From assembly GCA_910588545.1 (NCBI GenBank), contig CAJUOU010000003.1:127075-191074 (forward strand): a DNA stretch of 64,000 nt, given 5' to 3'. Made by a program: the position numbers and the translations under genes. How positions within the stretch are numbered: position 1 is the stretch's first letter; every line of letters starts with the position of its first letter. This document shows, piece by piece, positions 47,394 to 56,266 of the stretch. The notes beneath the pieces are model-generated. The model made no database searches and was not told the DNA's origin. It saw only the letters and a program-made list of their open reading frames with translations. Source of the DNA: an uncultured Christensenellaceae bacterium (lineage in GTDB: Bacteria; Bacillota; Clostridia; Christensenellales; UBA3700).

Positions 47394-50300
47394 TTAGTTA
47401 ATTCTTTTGATAATCATAATTTCGTCAAATACGTAATCCTCAACTTGTAAGAATGTTGCGATTTCCGCATTGTTACCAAATCTGCACTCAATTTCCTTTT
47501 CAGGGATTACCATACTAATTTGATATACATTGCCTTGTCTTACATATTGAGTAAAGTCAGAAGCATTAAAGCCATTGATTGTTAGATTAGGCTTATTTGT
47601 TTCTGTATCATATTCTGCATCTACTTTACCATATACAAATGTAGCACTTATGTAATAAATACCGTCCAACAAGAAAGACTCGTATTTCATTGATTTTTCT
47701 TTAACAACACCGGGGAAAGTAGCAATATTTTCAACTTTCTCGATATTCAAATCGGTAATAGCATAAATTACCGATGGCTGTTCGCCAACATCAACGCGCG
47801 CACTATTTACCAAATATGTTGTATTAGCCTCCAATGTTATAGGAGCACCATAATCCATAAATACGGAATTTTTATTGTCGTAAACTACTTTAACTTTAGG
47901 AGCATCAGCAGTCTCTTCAAACAAAGCCTTAAATTCTACAACTTTGTTCACTTCATCCTTTGATACTTCTTCCCAGCCTTTAAATATCCAACCCATTTCA
48001 TTAGGCAATCTGTATTCTGCATCGTATGCCGGGATATGATAATAACATTCTCTCTTTAATTCGTTGTAGTTCGCACGATAAATATGTTTCCAAGGCTTTG
48101 CCGCCATGTCGATATCTTCATAAACAGCTGTTAAAGTAAAGTTTTCTTGAACTTTTAACGAATATTTAGGAAGATAAGTCAAATAGCTGCCGTCTTTTCT
48201 TTGCCAACCTACAAAAATTTCACCTTCTTTGGCAGCAGGAGCGTCCAAATAAACTTTATCACCATATTTATAGTCGGTTTTTTCCACTATATCAACACCA
48301 TCATCGATAGATACTGTATAAAATCTTTCTGCATAATCGACAAATGCAATTTCTTTCAAACTATCATCGGTAGCTGTATAAGTTGCAGTCATTAAGCCGT
48401 TATTGTCATTCCAACTAATACCTGTAATTTCGTTGCCGTTTTTATCTATTAGTTTTACGGCACTTGCAGTAAAGTGGCTATCGTCCAATCTTGCAGTGAT
48501 GGTAATTGTACGTTTTTGAGCGTTTTTATCTGCATTTCCAAAATCAAAGTTGCTCATAAAGTTGTACTCACCGCCTACGGCTGCACCATTTATATAAATA
48601 CTTGGGTGTACTTTTACAGTGTGAGGCTTGATTACCGCTGCAAAATAACTTCCTATCTCTTCTAGTACCATATGACCGTTGCTAAGCTCTACTTCTTGAT
48701 ACAAAATATAGTTGTTTGTAGATGGTCTTAATAATTGTCTGCCCGCAATATTTAGTTTAATGCTAACACCTTCGTTATATCCTGTATCTTGCCACATCAT
48801 TTGTTCGTTAGCAGCAAATCCGGAGTATACACCTGCCCTATCGTCGGTCATTTTATTAAAGGAAACATACGCATTTCCGAAAATAGTTGTTTCTCCTCGT
48901 TTGTAACCTGCAGAAGTTCTAACCAATAAACTTCTTTTTTGGATAGTAATGGTTCTTGACATACTATCGTTAATAACATTATTCAAAAGTACGACAACTT
49001 TTTCCTGCTCGTCACTGTAAGCAACGGCATGTTCTCTATCGCCGTTATCGTCACAATAAAGCTTTACTGCTCTTCCGTTAAAAACATTCATAGAGTTTTT
49101 AAGGTCTCCTACGTTTATAACTCGCAATCCTTTATCGTAAAGCTGACCATTTATTTTCATTTTCAATTCGTATGTAGTACCATCGTAATACAAAGGAGAA
49201 TCTACACCGCCATTTTTAGCCATTCTGGTCTGGTCGGACATTTCCATCCATCTTACGCCGTTGGTATCGGCAACCTCTCCATTGCTAGCCATCTTATAAA
49301 ATCCTATTTCGCCGGTACTATTTATACCTACTTCGATTTCCGAGGTTGTAGCTGCATCCGGATAGTTGGTTTTTACAATAATGCCCGACTCTAAGTTAGA
49401 GAATGTTGGAGAGCTATACAAAGTCCACAAAATTTTACCTTGAGGTACAAAAATCACTACACCTTGACCATCGTGATTGAAAAAGTAAGGTATTGCAACA
49501 CCATTGTTACCGTTATTTCTTCCGTTTGTTGTAAGAATTGCCCTTTCTCCGCAATCTCCGTAACCTTGATTGTATGCACTTCCGCCACCTTCGTTACCCT
49601 CCTTATTGGTACCGCCTGTAGCGTTCATATAAATCATTGTTCCGGGCAAAGGTCCTTCCGCAATATAAATATTCTTCATTTGGTCTACGTATTCGCCGTC
49701 GCCTGTACCGCCACTTGAGCCCTCTGCTATCATACAATCCAAATTGCCGGATACCATTGCAGTTGTTACGCTAGCACCTGAGTTAACACCTATAATACCA
49801 CCTATCTTTCTATAGCACTTATAAGGTCCTCTATTTGCTCCGTTTTGATGGGTTTTTATATAGCCATGTAATCTACTATTATTCTCAAATTTAGCATATA
49901 GGTTGTTAAGTTTTGCACCATTTGCAACATAACCAGCTATACCACCAATCAAAGTTGAGCCCGAATTTCTATAGGTTTTAACCGGGAAGGTACCTGACCA
50001 ATATCCCGACCTACCTTCTGCATATAGCTTGCTATTAGTTCCAAAAATTGCAGTTGCATTGCTTATAGTTCCACCTCTGCTTGCACCTACAACAAGTCCT
50101 AATAATATAGCTCCGTTACAACCTGATTTAGAAAAAGTATCGTCTCTATCTATCCCCTCGTGAGAAGAAACATATAATTGCTTATCGGCAGCCAATTCCA
50201 CAACTACGTTATCTATATCGCCGCCGCTGTTATAGCCCACTAGACCGCCAAAGGCTATATGCGCATCTAATCTACCCTCATTATTATTTACACTGCCGGT

Positions 50301-50963
50301 ATCTCTATATGTTATTTTATGATTCCATGGGATATAAAATTTAAAGTTAAACAATTTACCGCCTGTGCCAAGCTCGTTAAGCATACCGCCAAAGCAATGG
50401 TAAGCTACAGGATACGGATTACCACTATTATCCGGCATTTCATATCCAGGTATATCTTTTGCTGTTACATGAGGTCTTTGACCTACTGATTGAGCATGAT
50501 CACAGGCTATAATATCCGGACCGCCGCCTTCTAAAGTTACTGTATATCCGCATCCGTCAAACCATTTTGTAAACTTACCCACGCTGCCGGGTGCAAGACC
50601 CGCATAAGTTGAGTTTGTTCCCCAATCCAAGGTAACATTAGCGGTCAAATATCCGCTTTTGCCGGAATAACTACCCTCTTGTTTTAAAAAACTTTGTAAT
50701 TGAGTGCCGTTGCTTATAGCAACCCAATCGGTTGATTCCACATAACCGGAACTGTTTATGTACCTTTCTTGGTCGCCAACACCGCCCAAATAGTTATTTT
50801 CGGTATAGCCCTCGTTAAGAACAGGCTGTACTGTATCCAAATAAGTGCCATTGCTGATATCCGACTTGTTTAATGTTAACACACCAAACAAAGCCAAAAT
50901 CAAAGACAATGTAAGCATTATACTGATACAAATACCGAATATCCTTGTCTTTCTTCTTTCCAT
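47394..50963 (-). CDS. large secreted surface protein with GLUG-like and InlB-B-like repeats
   Basis: An 1189-residue exported protein. Residues 1-about 32 form a signal peptide after a basic start (MERRKTR), without a lipobox. Between about residues 235 and 410 GLUG-type turns recur (GGLVGYNSGGDIDN, LLGLVVGASRGGTISN, GGIAGYVANGAKLNN, GGIIGVNSGASV), suggesting a beta-helix. From about 890 come InlB-B/flagellin-like beta units (VYLDAPAAKEGEIFVGWQRKDG and FKGWEEVSKDEV). No LPXTG motif or membrane anchor is found at the C-terminus, so attachment is unclear. Probably an adhesin or matrix protein. Start supported by GGGAGGAAA. Confidence 0.85.
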   Translation of the reverse strand: MERRKTRIFGICISIMLTLSLILALFGVLTLNKSDISNGTYLDTVQPVLNEGYTENNYLGGVGDQERYINSSGYVESTDWVAISNGTQLQSFLKQEGSYSGKSGYLTANVTLDWGTNSTYAGLAPGSVGKFTKWFDGCGYTVTLEGGGPDIIACDHAQSVGQRPHVTAKDIPGYEMPDNSGNPYPVAYHCFGGMLNELGTGGKLFNFKFYIPWNHKITYRDTGSVNNNEGRLDAHIAFGGLVGYNSGGDIDNVVVELAADKQLYVSSHEGIDRDDTFSKSGCNGAILLGLVVGASRGGTISNATAIFGTNSKLYAEGRSGYWSGTFPVKTYRNSGSTLIGGIAGYVANGAKLNNLYAKFENNSRLHGYIKTHQNGANRGPYKCYRKIGGIIGVNSGASVTTAMVSGNLDCMIAEGSSGGTGDGEYVDQMKNIYIAEGPLPGTMIYMNATGGTNKEGNEGGGSAYNQGYGDCGERAILTTNGRNNGNNGVAIPYFFNHDGQGVVIFVPQGKILWTLYSSPTFSNLESGIIVKTNYPDAATTSEIEVGINSTGEIGFYKMASNGEVADTNGVRWMEMSDQTRMAKNGGVDSPLYYDGTTYELKMKINGQLYDKGLRVINVGDLKNSMNVFNGRAVKLYCDDNGDREHAVAYSDEQEKVVVLLNNVINDSMSRTITIQKRSLLVRTSAGYKRGETTIFGNAYVSFNKMTDDRAGVYSGFAANEQMMWQDTGYNEGVSIKLNIAGRQLLRPSTNNYILYQEVELSNGHMVLEEIGSYFAAVIKPHTVKVHPSIYINGAAVGGEYNFMSNFDFGNADKNAQKRTITITARLDDSHFTASAVKLIDKNGNEITGISWNDNNGLMTATYTATDDSLKEIAFVDYAERFYTVSIDDGVDIVEKTDYKYGDKVYLDAPAAKEGEIFVGWQRKDGSYLTYLPKYSLKVQENFTLTAVYEDIDMAAKPWKHIYRANYNELKRECYYHIPAYDAEYRLPNEMGWIFKGWEEVSKDEVNKVVEFKALFEETADAPKVKVVYDNKNSVFMDYGAPITLEANTTYLVNSARVDVGEQPSVIYAITDLNIEKVENIATFPGVVKEKSMKYESFLLDGIYYISATFVYGKVDAEYDTETNKPNLTINGFNASDFTQYVRQGNVYQISMVIPEKEIECRFGNNAEIATFLQVEDYVFDEIMIIKRIN

Positions 50964-51328
50964 AATTTCCTCCCTAAGAAGTCAGAATTTGCCCACCACA
51001 CAATATAAACAGCGGATAAAAAACGTATTGCAAACCAAACAAATAATATTGGGCGCAATAGCAGTTTTTTATTATACCCTTATATATGCGTGGTATAATA
51101 CAATATTATAATAGAACATATACCTTAATCAAACCTTAAACAAGGGAAATGCTACAAAAATTTTACACAAAAATTATACAAAATAAATATTATTTCCTAT
51201 TTTAGAAATTCTTTGTCTACTAAATTTTTACCGATAGCAATCTTTTGTCTAACAAAATTAATGCTCTTAAACAACTTGACTTTAGCTATTTTAAGATAAT
51301 ATCTGAATTTGTTCAATATAATATTAAC
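50964..51328. other. intergenic stretch upstream of the surface protein gene
   Basis: About 365 bases. TATAAT-like strings occur on both strands near 51071 and 51094 (a TGGTATAAT on the plus strand at about 51092) but without a good -35 partner. No intact gene. The right end may hold the eroded 5' part of the Fic pseudogene. Confidence 0.5.
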
Positions 51329-51894
51329 AAGCTACCATAAACTTTTAGAGTATCAGCCTTTTTCAAGCAAAGAACATCGGTTTACTTGACCCGATTATTT
51401 TGATACCTATTTTTATACTCGATTTCCTTTGCATACATCCGTTTAACGATGGCAACGGAGGATTAAGCAGATTGCTAACTACCCTTTTGCTTTATCAAAA
51501 CGACTTTTTTGTTGGCAAATATATAAGTATTGAAAGAAAAATAGAACAAAATAAGGAATCATACTATGTTGCACTTGAAAAAAGCAATATGGGCTGGCAG
51601 GACAGCACAAACGACCCTATGCCTTTTGTAAACTTCATTTTAAATATTTTGCTTGCGGCTTATAAAGATTTTGAGGAACGCGTAGACCTAGTAGGCTTAA
51701 AGCAAAAAAATATTAACATTATAAAAAATGCGATTAAAAAAACTTTAGGCAAATTTACAAAAAATAAATTGATGGAGTTGTGCCCTACAGCAAGTAAAAG
51801 CAGTATAGAAAATTGCCTAAAAACTTTGGTGGAAAGTAACGAAATAACACGCTACGGTAAAGGAAAAAATACTTACTACACCAAAAACTGTTGA
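51329..51894 (+). pseudogene. decayed Fic-domain gene, 3' part
   Basis: The frame from about 51329 encodes the C-terminal half of a Fic protein: LIPIFILDFLCIHPFNDGNGG then LSRLLTTLLLYQ, and a C-terminal winged-helix-like part (SKSSIENCLKTLVESNEI). The first about 200 residues usual for this class are missing, no ATG with a ribosome binding site precedes the motif, and an in-frame stop lies just upstream. Within the catalytic motif the first Arg of GNGRxSR is Gly (GGA for an expected CGA/AGA), which should abolish nucleotide binding. It is of a different Fic subfamily from the intact gene at 46277. Confidence 0.75.
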
Positions 51895-51929
51895 TTTTGG
51901 AAAATTTTAGGTAAATTACAGGCTATATA

Positions 51930-51958
51930 TTGATAAACCTTACAATTTGTGCTATAAT
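51930..51958 (+). promoter_or_regulatory. promoter of trxA
   Basis: TTGATA (51930-51935) and TATAAT (51953-51958) with a 17-bp spacer, 55 bases before the start. Confidence 0.8.
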
Positions 51959-52012
51959 AATTATAGTTACAATAAAAAGAATTTATCTTGAACAAGATAA
52001 TAAGGAGATAAT

Positions 52013-52315
52013 ATGTTAACTCACATTAATAATAAGGAAGAATTTGAACAAAAAATAGCAAACGGCACTGTGCTTGTAGACTTTTTTGCAACATGGTGCG
52101 GACCTTGCAAAATGTTAGCACCTGTGCTTGAGCAACTAGCAAACGAAATGCCTGAAATCGAAATTTTGAAAATCGATGTCGACCAAGTGTCCGACGTTGC
52201 AAAGGAATACGGCATAATGTCAATCCCTACGCTTATCCTTTTTAAAGACGGCGTTAAACAAAACACACAAGTAGGTTTTATGAATATTAACCAACTTAAA
52301 AGTTTTGTAAAATAA
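52013..52315 (+). CDS. trxA: thioredoxin
   Basis: A 100-residue cytoplasmic disulfide reductase with the classic WCGPC active site (FFATWCGPCKML), the buried Asp in VDFFAT, and the cis-Pro loop SIPTLILFKDG. Start has AAGGAGA. Single gene with its own promoter and terminator. No thioredoxin reductase is adjacent. Confidence 0.96.
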   Translation: MLTHINNKEEFEQKIANGTVLVDFFATWCGPCKMLAPVLEQLANEMPEIEILKIDVDQVSDVAKEYGIMSIPTLILFKDGVKQNTQVGFMNINQLKSFVK

Positions 52316-52340
52316 CTATTACCTGTATTTGATAAATATA

Positions 52341-52369
52341 AATGCTTGCTTTTACAGCAGGCATTTTTT
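52341..52369 (+). terminator. terminator after trxA
   Basis: AATGCTTGC (52341-52349) pairs with GCAGGCATT (52357-52365) with one wobble, followed by TTTTATT. Confidence 0.8.
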
Positions 52370-52476
52370 ATTTTTTACAATATCCACAGCAAATAGATTT
52401 TCTTATAATAATTATTATCAATATTTATCGCCTTTTTAAAAGTGATAAAACTTTTTGATTTTTTGCTTTTAAATAA

Positions 52477-52601
52477 TTGACAGTTATATAAAAGTATGCT
52501 ATACTCTTTTTGTTTAATAAAACTAAACTTTAGGTTTAGCAAAAATTGTTTTACTAAACTTTTGGTTTAATATTATAAAATTCATTAAACTTGAAGTTTA
52601 G
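52477..52601 (+). promoter_or_regulatory. promoter and three phased operators of the regulator-potABCD operon
   Basis: TTGACA (52477-52482) and TATACT (52500-52505), 17-bp spacer. Downstream, in the leader, three copies of CTAAAC-N5-GTTTAG lie at 52523-52539, 52554-52570 and 52585-52601. The first is perfect, the others have one arm change each. The start-to-start distance is exactly 31 bp both times, three helical turns. The XRE-cupin protein encoded next is the likely binder. Confidence 0.8.
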
Positions 52602-52633
52602 TATGTAAAACTAAAGTAGTTAAGGAGTTAAAT

Positions 52634-53167
52634 ATGGAAATAGGCTCAAAAATAAAAAGACTAAGGTTGCAACTTTCGCTCACGCAGTCCGAGCTTGCGG
52701 ACAGATGCGAACTTACAAAAGGATATATATCGCAGCTTGAAAACGACTTGACAAGCCCGTCAATCTCAACGCTTATAGATATATTGTCCGCACTTGGTAC
52801 GGATGCTCAAACCTTTTTTAAGGAAGAAGAAGACGAACAGGTCGTATTTACCGAAAACGATTTTATCGTAAAGGATAGCTTGGAGCAAGAAAAAGTTTGG
52901 TTGGTACCAAACTGTCAAAAAAACGAAATGGAGCCTTTGTTGGTTACCATAAAACCAAAATACTCACTACCCGGAGATATGCCGCATGAGGGGGAGGAAT
53001 TCGGGTATGTTTTATCAGGTAAAATTATACTGCATTTAGGTAAAAACAGTTATACGGTAAAAGCTAAGGAAAGTTTTTACTTTGTATCGGACAAATTACA
53101 TTATATTGAAAATGCGAGCAATATCCCCGCAAAAATAATTTGGATATCAAGTCCACCTACTTTTTAA
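52634..53167 (+). CDS. XRE-cupin transcriptional regulator of the polyamine operon
   Basis: A 177-residue regulator with an N-terminal helix-turn-helix (IGSKIKRLRLQLSLTQSELADRCELTKGYISQLEND, 3-38) and a C-terminal cupin (about 95-175; HEGEEFGYVLSGKIILHLG). The family commonly senses small molecules; PuuR-like members respond to polyamines. It is the first gene of an operon with potABCD (16 bp to potA), behind three operators, so it probably autoregulates polyamine uptake. The start follows AAGGAG. Confidence 0.92.
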   Translation: MEIGSKIKRLRLQLSLTQSELADRCELTKGYISQLENDLTSPSISTLIDILSALGTDAQTFFKEEEDEQVVFTENDFIVKDSLEQEKVWLVPNCQKNEMEPLLVTIKPKYSLPGDMPHEGEEFGYVLSGKIILHLGKNSYTVKAKESFYFVSDKLHYIENASNIPAKIIWISSPPTF

Positions 53168-53182
53168 TGGAGAAATAAATAT

Positions 53183-54631
53183 ATGAGTACACTTATTGAA
53201 TTGAAAGATGTTTGCAAAGCTTATGACGGTCAAAATGTTGTTGACCATGTAAATCTTAATATCGAAAAGGGGGAATTTGTTACCCTTTTAGGTCCAAGCG
53301 GTTGCGGTAAAACCACTACTTTGAGAATGATTGCGGGTTTTGAAAAACCTACCGACGGCGAAATTTTGCTTGACGGCAAATCGGTGCTTGATATTCCGCC
53401 TCATTTAAGACCTGTAAACACCGTATTTCAAAGATACGCACTTTTCCCGCATTTAAATGTTTTTGACAACATTGCGTTTGGTTTGAAGCTTAAGAAAAAA
53501 GAGCTTTGCCGTGAGGTAAAAGGTTTTTGGGCAAGACAAAAAGCTATTAAAGCCTTGATTTCCGAAAAAGTTAAAAAAGCTTTGAAAATTGTTGGTCTTA
53601 CAGACTACGAATATAGAAATGTTACAAGCCTAAGCGGCGGACAGCAACAAAGGGTGGCTATTGCACGCGCTATCGTAAATGAACCACAAGTTTTGTTGTT
53701 GGACGAGCCTTTGGGTGCTTTGGACTTAAAAATGCGTCAAGAAATGCAGCTTGAGCTTAAAAATATGCACCGCAGACTTGGCATTACTTTTGTTTACGTA
53801 ACCCACGACCAAGAGGAGGCTCTTACAATGAGCGACCGCATTGTGGTTATGAAAAACGGTATTATACATCAAGTGGGAACACCTATCGACATTTACAATG
53901 AGCCTTCTAATGCGTTTGTTGCGGACTTTATAGGCGAATCCAACATCATAAACGGTATTATGCTCGAAGATAAACTTGTTAGATTTGCAGGCGCGGAATT
54001 TGTTTGCGTGGACAGCGGTTTTGAAAAAAATCAAACTATCGACGTTGTTATTCGTCCGGAAGATATTTATTTGATGGACGAGGAAAAAGGTCAAATAAAA
54101 GGTGTTGTAATTTCCTCGCTATTTAAAGGCGTACACTACGAAATGAGCGTAATTGCAAACAAGGTAGAATTTTTGATTCACTCGACTACCGAGTGGAAGG
54201 CAGGCGAAAAAGTCAGCCTTTACATTCGCCCGGATGACATTCACATAATGAAAAAGGAAAAAAACAGTAACGTTATCAACGCCAAAGTTTTGAACGAGAC
54301 AGAGATTGAATTTGCCGACGGCGTATTTAATTATGACAAAAAAACCTTTGAAAATGGGGGCTTTTCCGAAAATGACTATTTGAAAGAGGAAGTTAAAATC
54401 TCCATTGACTTTGACAAAATCGACCTTACCGACTATGAGGACTCTGCACCAATCGCAGGTAATATCGTATCAAGCATTTTCAAGGGAGATAAATATCAAT
54501 ATGTTGTAAAATCCGATAACGGTTTCGATTTCTTTGTAGATACCGAGGACGAGTATGACAGCAATGACCGTGTGGGAATTACTATCAAACCGGAAGACAT
54601 TAAGTTGGAAAGAATTATTTCTTCCAAGTAG
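53183..54631 (+). CDS. potA: spermidine/putrescine ABC transporter ATPase, extended
   Basis: A 482-residue ATPase, about 110 residues longer than usual. Walker A GPSGCGKT (37-44), Gln83 in [11 protein letters not shown], signature LSGGQQQR (150-157), Walker [13 protein letters not shown] and the H-loop in [11 protein letters not shown] are intact. Residues about 105-128 ([18 protein letters not shown]) are a small insertion in the helical subdomain. After the ATPase domain two TOBE-like regulatory units follow (about 245-355 and 360-482), each ending in a RPDDI/KPEDI motif. Normally only one is fully present. Ribosome binding site GGAG. Confidence 0.94.
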   Translation: MSTLIELKDVCKAYDGQNVVDHVNLNIEKGEFVTLLGPSGCGKTTTLRMIAGFEKPTDGEILLDGKSVLDIPPHLRPVNTVFQRYALFPHLNVFDNIAFGLKLKKKELCREVKGFWARQKAIKALISEKVKKALKIVGLTDYEYRNVTSLSGGQQQRVAIARAIVNEPQVLLLDEPLGALDLKMRQEMQLELKNMHRRLGITFVYVTHDQEEALTMSDRIVVMKNGIIHQVGTPIDIYNEPSNAFVADFIGESNIINGIMLEDKLVRFAGAEFVCVDSGFEKNQTIDVVIRPEDIYLMDEEKGQIKGVVISSLFKGVHYEMSVIANKVEFLIHSTTEWKAGEKVSLYIRPDDIHIMKKEKNSNVINAKVLNETEIEFADGVFNYDKKTFENGGFSENDYLKEEVKISIDFDKIDLTDYEDSAPIAGNIVSSIFKGDKYQYVVKSDNGFDFFVDTEDEYDSNDRVGITIKPEDIKLERIISSK

Positions 54632-54641
54632 GAGCAAAAAA

Positions 54642-55451
54642 ATGAAAAAAATTACTATTAAAAGAAAATATCTTGCTTTTCCTTACGCGATATTTATGTT
54701 GCTTTTTGTGCTTTTGCCTCTTGCTTTGATAGTCTTTTACGCTTTTACAAATGCGGATGGTAGCATCAGTTTGGAAAACTTTATAAACTTTTTTACTGAC
54801 GGAGTAACTTTCAACTCTTTCCTTGACTCTATTTGGATTGCCTTTATTACAACAGTAATTTGCTTTGTTATAGGCTTTCCCGTTGCTTACATTTTGGCAA
54901 ACAAAAAATATAACAGAAACAAGACTTTGTTTTTGCTTTTCTTGTTGCCTATGTGGATAAACTTTTTGCTAAGAACAATCGCAACGCGTGCTATGTTCGA
55001 GGCTTTTGGCTCTTGGCTTGATATAGAGATAACTTTTGGCAAAGCAACCACTATTTTTGGTATGGTTTACAACTTTTTGCCCTTTATGATTATTCCTATT
55101 TACTCCACACTTTCCAGCTTGGACAAAAGTTATACGGAAGCAGCACTTGATTTGGGGGCTACACCTACAAAAGTTTTAACACGTGTTATTTTACCACTTG
55201 CAATACCCGGTATTATAAGCGGTATAACAATGGTGTTTATGCCTACACTTTCCACTTTCGTTATATCAGACCTTTTGGGCAACAACTTAGTTCAACTGCT
55301 TGGTAACATTATTAACTTGGAGTTTACTCAAAACTCTTGGAACTATGGCTCTGCTCTTTCTATCATTTTGCTGCTTCTTATGGGGCTTACAATGTTTATC
55401 GAGAAAAAGTATAACAACAAAACTCAAACTGCGGGAGGTAGAATATGGTAA
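54642..55451 (+). CDS. potB: spermidine/putrescine ABC transporter permease
   Basis: A 269-residue membrane protein with six helices and the EAA loop EAALDLGATPTKVLTRVILPLAIPGI. The start is ATG 54642, after TAGGAG just past the potA stop; the longer in-frame version would run into potA. It overlaps potC by seven bases. Forms the channel together with PotC. Confidence 0.94.
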   Translation: MKKITIKRKYLAFPYAIFMLLFVLLPLALIVFYAFTNADGSISLENFINFFTDGVTFNSFLDSIWIAFITTVICFVIGFPVAYILANKKYNRNKTLFLLFLLPMWINFLLRTIATRAMFEAFGSWLDIEITFGKATTIFGMVYNFLPFMIIPIYSTLSSLDKSYTEAALDLGATPTKVLTRVILPLAIPGIISGITMVFMPTLSTFVISDLLGNNLVQLLGNIINLEFTQNSWNYGSALSIILLLLMGLTMFIEKKYNNKTQTAGGRIW

Positions 55452-56266
55452 AAAAGATTTTAGCCAAAGGCTACGTTTACTTGGTACTTTTATTCCTTTA
55501 CGCTCCTATTGCAGTATTGGTTATTTACTCCTTTACTCCTGCGGCAACTATGCAATGGCAAGGTTTCAGCCTTGAACTTTATCAAGATTTGTTTAATCCC
55601 GCAAAAAGCGCAGATATATTGGACGCTTTGAAAAACACTTTGATTATCGCAGGAATATCTTCCGTAATATCGACATTGATTGGTATTTTTGCGGCAATCG
55701 GTATTTACAACATGAAAAACCGCTCTAAAGAGGCGATGATGACTGTAAGTAAAATACCTATGATGAACGCCGAAATCGTGACAGGTGTTTCGCTAATGCT
55801 ATTGTTTTTGCTGTTTGGCATACCTTTTGGAATGGTTACCGTTATTATTGCGCACATAGTTTTTTGCACTCCTTACGTTATACTTTCCATTATGCCTAAA
55901 TTGCAACAAATGGATAACAATTTGTACGAGGCTGCTTTAGATTTGGGCTGCACTCCTATGAAAGCGTTATTCAAGGCAGTACTTCCTCAAATTATGTCAG
56001 GTATTGTAAGCGGTTTCTTCCTTGCTTTTACATTGTCTATCGACGATTTTGTTATAACTATTTTCAACATTCAAGGCATTAATACATTGTCGACATTTAT
56101 CTATGCAGATGCTGCTAAAAACGGTTTGACACCATCTTTGCGTGCACTTTCGACTATGATTCTTGTTTCGGTTTTGTTATTGCTTGTTATAGTAAATATT
56201 TTCTCTCATCGTGAGAAAAAATCAAAAAATAAAGCTGTCGCTAAAACAAAGGGGGTTAAAATATGA
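55445..56266 (+). CDS. potC: spermidine/putrescine ABC transporter permease
   Basis: A 273-residue membrane protein with six helices and the EAA loop EAALDLGCTPMKALFKAVLPQIMSGI. Overlaps potB by seven and potD by four bases (ATGA), so the operon is tightly coupled. The C-terminus is short and Lys-rich. GGGAGG inside potB serves as ribosome binding site. Confidence 0.94.
   Translation: MVKKILAKGYVYLVLLFLYAPIAVLVIYSFTPAATMQWQGFSLELYQDLFNPAKSADILDALKNTLIIAGISSVISTLIGIFAAIGIYNMKNRSKEAMMTVSKIPMMNAEIVTGVSLMLLFLLFGIPFGMVTVIIAHIVFCTPYVILSIMPKLQQMDNNLYEAALDLGCTPMKALFKAVLPQIMSGIVSGFFLAFTLSIDDFVITIFNIQGINTLSTFIYADAAKNGLTPSLRALSTMILVSVLLLLVIVNIFSHREKKSKNKAVAKTKGVKI

Noticed and set aside
51329..51894. 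Functional small Fic protein
   Set aside because: The inhibitory and flap regions are absent, the motif Arg is replaced and no proper start exists.
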